From Acidimicrobiia bacterium (GTDB taxonomy: Bacteria > Actinomycetota > Acidimicrobiia > Acidimicrobiales > JACDCH01), in the NCBI GenBank assembly GCA_013694495.1, contig JACDCH010000056.1, positions 1-40,699 on the forward strand: 40,699 nt of DNA, given 5' to 3'. This document shows, piece by piece, positions 35,824 through 40,699 of this stretch. How positions within the stretch are numbered: position 1 is the stretch's first letter; every line of letters begins with the position of its first letter. The position numbers and the translations under genes are program-made. The notes below the pieces were generated by a model. It ran no database searches, was not told where the DNA came from, and was given only the letters and a program-made list of their open reading frames with translations.

Positions 35824-36190
35824 CTCCGGCTCTACGGTGCCGACGATCGGAACGGATGCCCCGGGCGGCGCCGAACGTGCGTCGGACGGTCGGCATCAGG
35901 TCCTGAGCAGCCGGTCGAGGCGCTGGACCAGGCGGGGCCTCCACGCCCGGCCACCGGGCAGCCCTTCGAGGCCGGGGACTCCGAGCTGCGGGAGATCAAG
36001 GCGACGATCGAGCAGGCACGCGGCGGCCACGACGGCCCCATGCCCGGGCTGTTCGGCGCCGCCGTCGCCGTGCCCGGCGACGCGCCGCTCCTCGATCAGG
36101 TGCTCGGGATCACCGGTCGCGACCAGGACTGGACGCGCCCCAGCGGCTGACGAGGAGAGCTGGATTTCGGAACGATGCTGATCGCCCGCG
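35824..36190. other. Gap with an unrecognised plus-strand open stretch
   Basis: This 367-base gap lies between two minus-strand genes. A plus-strand frame at about 35965-36150 reads GDSELREIKATIEQARGGHD then GLFGAAVAVPGDAPLLDQVL and stops at 36150. It has protein-like composition but no start codon nearby and no family I recognise; it may be another gene end. No promoter boxes are clear. Confidence 0.3.
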
Positions 36191-36868
36191 TCACGTCCAG
36201 GCGGACGTCGGGTCGTCGGCGTCGCCGCCGCGGTCGGCGCCGGCCCGGGCCAGGAGGTCCAGCACCTCCTCGTCGGTCGTCTGGTCGAAGCGGTCGTACC
36301 AGCGCCCGACGCCACCGAACGACAGCGGCACCTCGACGCAGACCACCTCGTCGGCCATCGAGCCGAGCCTCGCGGCGGTGTCGCCGGCGCACACTGGCAC
36401 GGCCAGTACCAGCGAGCGCGGCGAGCGGCGCCGGAGGTCGCTGAGCGCAGCCTCGGCGGTGACGCCGGTGGCCAGGCCGTCGTCGATCAGCACGACGTCC
36501 CGGCCGGCCAGCTCCGGCAGCGGGCGGTCGTCGCGGTAGCGCTGCACACGGCGGCGGACCTCGTCGCGCGCCAGCGCCACCAGGCGATCGAAGTCGGCGT
36601 CGGTCAGCCCGAGGGCGGCCACCGTGGCGCGGTCGGCGACGACGGTGCCGCCCTCACCCACCGCCCCGATCCCGAACTCGGGTTGGTCCGGGGCGCCGAC
36701 CTTGCGGGCGACGAACGCCTCGAGCGGCGCGTCGATGCGGCGGGCGACCTCGAAGCCGATGGGCACGCCACCCCGGGGCAGCGCCAGCACGATCGGCCGC
36801 TCGAAGCGGCGAGCGGCGAGCTCGTCGGCCAGCCGCCGGCCGGCCTCGGCACGATCGCGGAACGGCAT
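36191..36868 (-). CDS. Phosphoribosyltransferase family protein
   Basis: 225 residues from ATG 36868. The PRPP-binding loop reads VVLIDDGLATGVTAEAALSD at about residues 120-140, and the N-terminal PIVLALPRGGVPIGFEVARR is the usual partner. The remaining RIDAPLEAFVARKVGAPDQP and GVGRWYDRFDQTTDEEV are typical of the stand-alone phosphoribosyltransferase group (Rv0571c/ComF-like relatives) often found beside stress genes. The nucleobase is unknown, and enzymatic action on PRPP is not proven for this group. Divergent from the GH1 gene. Confidence 0.88.
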   Translation of the reverse strand: MPFRDRAEAGRRLADELAARRFERPIVLALPRGGVPIGFEVARRIDAPLEAFVARKVGAPDQPEFGIGAVGEGGTVVADRATVAALGLTDADFDRLVALARDEVRRRVQRYRDDRPLPELAGRDVVLIDDGLATGVTAEAALSDLRRRSPRSLVLAVPVCAGDTAARLGSMADEVVCVEVPLSFGGVGRWYDRFDQTTDEEVLDLLARAGADRGGDADDPTSAWT

Positions 36869-36947
36869 CGACCCGACTCTGTTCCCCCCGATCGCCCGGG
36901 GCAAGCGTCGCCGGTGGCCCGGCGGGGGCGCGCATAGGTTCGGCGCC

Positions 36948-38294
36948 ATGCGCTTCCCCGACGGCTTCGTGTGGGGCGCGGCGACATCGGCAGCGCAGAT
37001 CGAGGGCGGGGTCGACGTCGACGGCCGGGGGCCGTCCGTGTGGGATGCGTTCGCGGCGCGTCCCGGCGCCATCCGCGACGGCACCGACGCGATTGTGGCC
37101 GCCGACCACCGCCGCCGGTGGCGCGATGACGTCGCCGTGCTCGCCGACCTCGGGATCGCGGCGTACCGGTTCTCGGTGGCGTGGCCGCGCGTGCAGCCCA
37201 CCGGTCGTGGCGCCGCGAACGAGCCCGGCCTCGACTGGTACCGCGAGCTGGTCGATGCGCTGCTCGCGGCCGGGATCGAGCCTGTCGTCACGCTCTACCA
37301 CTGGGACCTCCCACTGGCGCTCGAGGACGCAGGGGGTTGGCCGGTGCGGGCCACCGCCGACGCCTTTGCCGACTACGCCGCCCTCGTCGGAAAGGCCCTG
37401 GGCGACCGGGTCGCTCGCTGGTGCACCGTCAACGAGCCGTGGTGCGCCTCGATGCTCGGCTACGCGGGCGGGCAGCACGCGCCCGGACGACAGGAGCCTG
37501 ATGCGTCCGTCGCCGCCGCGCATCACCTCCTGTACGGGCACGGCCTCGCGACGGAGGCGCTGCGCAGCAGCGTCGCCGTCCCGGGCCGGGAGATCGCCAT
37601 CTCGCTCAACCCGTACCCGGTCGTCGCGGCCGGGGAGCGCCCGGAGGACCTCGATGCCGCTCGGCGGGTGGACGGCTTGGCGAACCGGTGGTGGTACGAC
37701 GCGCTCCTCCGCGGCGCGTATCCCAAGGACGTGGTGGACGACCTGGCGGCGGTGACCGACCTCTCGTTCGTGCGCGACGGCGACCTCGCGGTGATCGCCG
37801 CGCCGGTCGACGCGCTCGGCCTGAACTACTACCGCCGCTACCACGTGCGCCACGCGGCCGGCGCGTCCGCGGTGGCCGAGTGGCCGGGGTCACCCGACGT
37901 CGAGCTGGTGACGCCGCCCGGCCCCACGACCGACGGTGGGTGGGCGATCGAACCGGAGGGTCTCACCGAGGCGCTGCTCCGGGTGACCCGCGAGTACGAC
38001 CCGCCGCCCCTGTACGTCCACGAGAACGGCGCCGCCTTCGACGAGCCGTTCGACGACCAAGACCGGGTCGCGTTCCTCGACGCCCACCTCCGGGCGGCGC
38101 ACGCCGCCATCGCCGCCGGGGCCGATCTGCGCGGGTACTTCGTCTGGTCGCTGCTCGACAACTTCGAATGGGCCGAGGGCTACCGCCACCGCTTCGGGAT
38201 CGTCCACGTCGACTACGACACGCAGGCCCGCACCCCCAAGGCGAGCGCCCGCTGGTACGCGTCGACGCTCGCTCACAACGCACTGAATGGTTGA
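36948..38294 (+). CDS. GH1 family beta-glucosidase
   Basis: 448 residues from ATG 36948, full family length. N-terminal signature FVWGAATSAAQIEGGVDVDG; acid/base Glu163 in TVNEPW; nucleophile Glu359 in YVHENGA (most members have TENG, here HENG). Other conserved parts: LYHWDLPLALEDAGGW, GLNYYRRYHV, YFVWSLLDNFEWAEGYRHRF. No signal peptide, so it acts in the cytoplasm on beta-linked disaccharides taken up by the ABC system that follows. It overlaps the LacI promoter at its 3' end. Confidence 0.95.
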   Translation: MRFPDGFVWGAATSAAQIEGGVDVDGRGPSVWDAFAARPGAIRDGTDAIVAADHRRRWRDDVAVLADLGIAAYRFSVAWPRVQPTGRGAANEPGLDWYRELVDALLAAGIEPVVTLYHWDLPLALEDAGGWPVRATADAFADYAALVGKALGDRVARWCTVNEPWCASMLGYAGGQHAPGRQEPDASVAAAHHLLYGHGLATEALRSSVAVPGREIAISLNPYPVVAAGERPEDLDAARRVDGLANRWWYDALLRGAYPKDVVDDLAAVTDLSFVRDGDLAVIAAPVDALGLNYYRRYHVRHAAGASAVAEWPGSPDVELVTPPGPTTDGGWAIEPEGLTEALLRVTREYDPPPLYVHENGAAFDEPFDDQDRVAFLDAHLRAAHAAIAAGADLRGYFVWSLLDNFEWAEGYRHRFGIVHVDYDTQARTPKASARWYASTLAHNALNG

Positions 38295-38319
38295 CGCGAC
38301 GCGCGACCTGACTTAGGTT
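38291..38319 (+). promoter_or_regulatory. Sigma70-type promoter of the lacI-ABC operon
   Basis: TTGACG at 38291-38296, exactly 17 bases of spacer, TAGGTT at 38314-38319. It overlaps the last bases of the glycosidase gene and precedes the operator. -35 matches five of six consensus bases. Confidence 0.55.
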
Positions 38320-38328
38320 TCCCGGAAG

Positions 38329-38346
38329 GGTGGAACCGCTTCCACC
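38329..38346. promoter_or_regulatory. LacI-family operator
   Basis: GGTGGAACCGCTTCCACC: an 18-base palindrome centred on CG with only one mismatched pair, of the TGGAA-NNN-TTCCA kind bound by LacI/GalR proteins. It lies 10 bases after the -10 box and 22 bases before the lacI ATG, right for autorepression. Confidence 0.7.
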
Positions 38347-38368
38347 GAACCGAGATCCGGGGGGATTG

Positions 38369-39380
38369 ATGGTCACGATCGCCGACGTGGCCGCCACGGC
38401 CGGCGTCGGCGCCGGCACGGTGTCGCGCGTGCTCAACGATCGACCAAAGGTCAGCCCCTCGACGCGCGCCCGCGTCCTGGCTGCGATCGAGGAGCTCGAG
38501 TACCGACCGAACCCCCTCGCCCGCGGGCTCTCGCTCGGTCGGTGCCAGACCCTGGGCGTCGTCGTGCCGTTCTTCACCCACGCCTCGGCAGTCGAGCGCC
38601 TCCGTGGCATCGTGGCCGCGCTGCGTGACAGCCGCTACGACCTCGTGCTGTTCAACGTCGAGTCACCGGTCCATCGAGACGAGCACTTCGAGGCGCTCAC
38701 GCGGCGGGACCGGGCCGACGGCCTGCTCGTGCTGTCGCTGCCGCCGCCCCCCGACCACCTCGCCCGGCTGCGGGCCGCCGGCGTGCCGATCGTGCTCGTC
38801 GACGCCACTGCCCCTGGGGTTCCTTGCGTCGTCACCGACGACGTCGAGGGCGGCCGGATCGCCACCCGCCACCTCCTGTCCCTCGGTCACCGGGACATCG
38901 CGTTCATCGGCGACAGCACCGCCAACGGGTTCGGCTTCACGTCGAGCGCTCGCCGCGAGGAGGGCTACGGGCAGGTGTTGCGGGCGGCGGGCATCCGCGT
39001 CCGCCGCAGCTACGTCCGCCACGGCGCCCACGAGCGCGACGTTGCGGCCCGCCTCGCCGGTCAGCTCCTGCGCCTGCGGGTCCGGCCGACGGCCGTCTTC
39101 GCCTCGTCCGACGTGCAGGCCACCGGCGTGCTGGCCGCCGCCCGGTCCCACGGTCTCCGCGTGCCCGAGGACCTCTCGGTGGTCGGCTTCGACGACATCG
39201 AGATCTCGGCCTACGCCGGGCTCACGACCGTGCGCCAGCCGCTGTTCGACAGCGGCTACCTCGGGGCCCGCCACCTCCTCGACGCGCTCGAGGGCGGCAC
39301 CCCGATCATGGCGGCTGAGCACCACCTCCCGCTCGAGCTCGTCGTCCGCTTGACCACCACCAAACCGAGGAGCGGCGCTC

Positions 39381-39388
<8 letters not shown>
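38369..39388 (+). CDS. LacI-family transcriptional regulator
   Basis: 339 residues from ATG 38369, preceded by GGGGGG. N-terminal HTH: TIADVAATAGVGAGTVSRVL, then hinge helix PNPLARGLSLGR. The rest is the periplasmic-binding-like effector domain (LGVVVPFFTHASAVERLRGI, TDDVEGGRIATRHLLSLGHR, VFASSDVQATGVLAAARSHG, TTVRQPLFDSGYLGARHLLD). It should repress the sugar operon from the operator upstream until a sugar binds. It shares eight bases with the ABC ATPase gene, so the regulator is in the operon it controls. Confidence 0.95.
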
Positions 39389-40595
<1,207 letters not shown>

Positions 40596-40627
40596 ACCAA
40601 CGAGAGAAAGACAACAGGGGGAAACAC

Positions 40628-40699
40628 ATGCGTTCTCGACGATCGAGGCTGAAGACGACCAAGGCCCTGGCGGTTGCCGGGCTGCTCCTGCTCGCCGCC
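40628..40699 (+). CDS. Start of an exported protein, probably sugar-binding
   Basis: Partial gene cut by the right edge; 24 codons. MRSRRSRLKTTKALAVAGLL and then LLAA: a basic start followed by a hydrophobic core, a signal peptide. Directly follows the ABC ATPase in the same operon, where extracellular sugar-binding proteins normally lie. No cleavage site or lipobox is visible yet. Confidence 0.6.
   Translation, partial: MRSRRSRLKTTKALAVAGLLLLAA

Overview
The window is high-GC DNA from one bacterium, most likely a high-GC actinobacterium and possibly an acidimicrobial lineage. The clues are frequent GTG starts, GTGA/ATGA gene overlaps, a SARP-type regulator, F420-type LLM oxidoreductases, a steroid-type P450 beside a two-domain FadE, and SLH repeats of the CP-x-D/N-PV-x-RAQMA type. 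The class assignment is inference; no rRNA, tRNA or phage/IS gene was seen.

Layout. 0-6.9 kb: end of a cation transporter, an EamA-type permease with a very His-rich tail, a TetR regulator, a frameshifted PEP-utilising enzyme, a universal stress protein, Fe/Mn superoxide dismutase, a LapA-like membrane protein, and a DUF2254 membrane protein that loses its family sequence at a hairpin. 6.9-9.6 kb: a hemerythrin gene divergent from two PNPOx-fold genes, the second fused to GAF and winged-helix domains, with a perfect inverted repeat between them (candidate redox/gas-sensing module). 9.6-13.1 kb: a collapsed DGPF/ECF-sigma relic, SRPBCC protein, SARP regulator fused to a cut-off alpha/beta hydrolase, two C-terminal gene stubs and a zinc alcohol dehydrogenase. 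13.1-16.4 kb: an AraC-VOC-UvrA2 operon on the minus strand.

16.5-31.5 kb is an acyl-CoA/steroid-like catabolic region: P450, FadE34-like dehydrogenase, thioesterase, SDRs, ACAD10-type phosphotransferase, AMP-dependent acyl-CoA ligase, a double TetR regulator and an LLM oxidoreductase. It is mixed with broken genes: thiolase, alpha/beta hydrolase, amidohydrolase and fragments of CaiB transferase, acyl-CoA dehydrogenase, class II aldolase and SDR. Several relics keep both ends and lack the catalytic middle, which means either real decay by deletion or assembly error.

31.6-35.8 kb: a minus-strand operon for an anchored exported protein, a DUF4331 protein with three SLH repeats inserted in it, and a TPR protein. 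36.2-40.7 kb: a phosphoribosyltransferase, then a sugar-use cluster of GH1 glycosidase, LacI regulator with promoter and operator, MsmK/UgpC-type ABC ATPase, and the start of a probable sugar-binding lipoprotein/secreted protein. The intact sugar and surface clusters contrast with the eroded catabolic middle.
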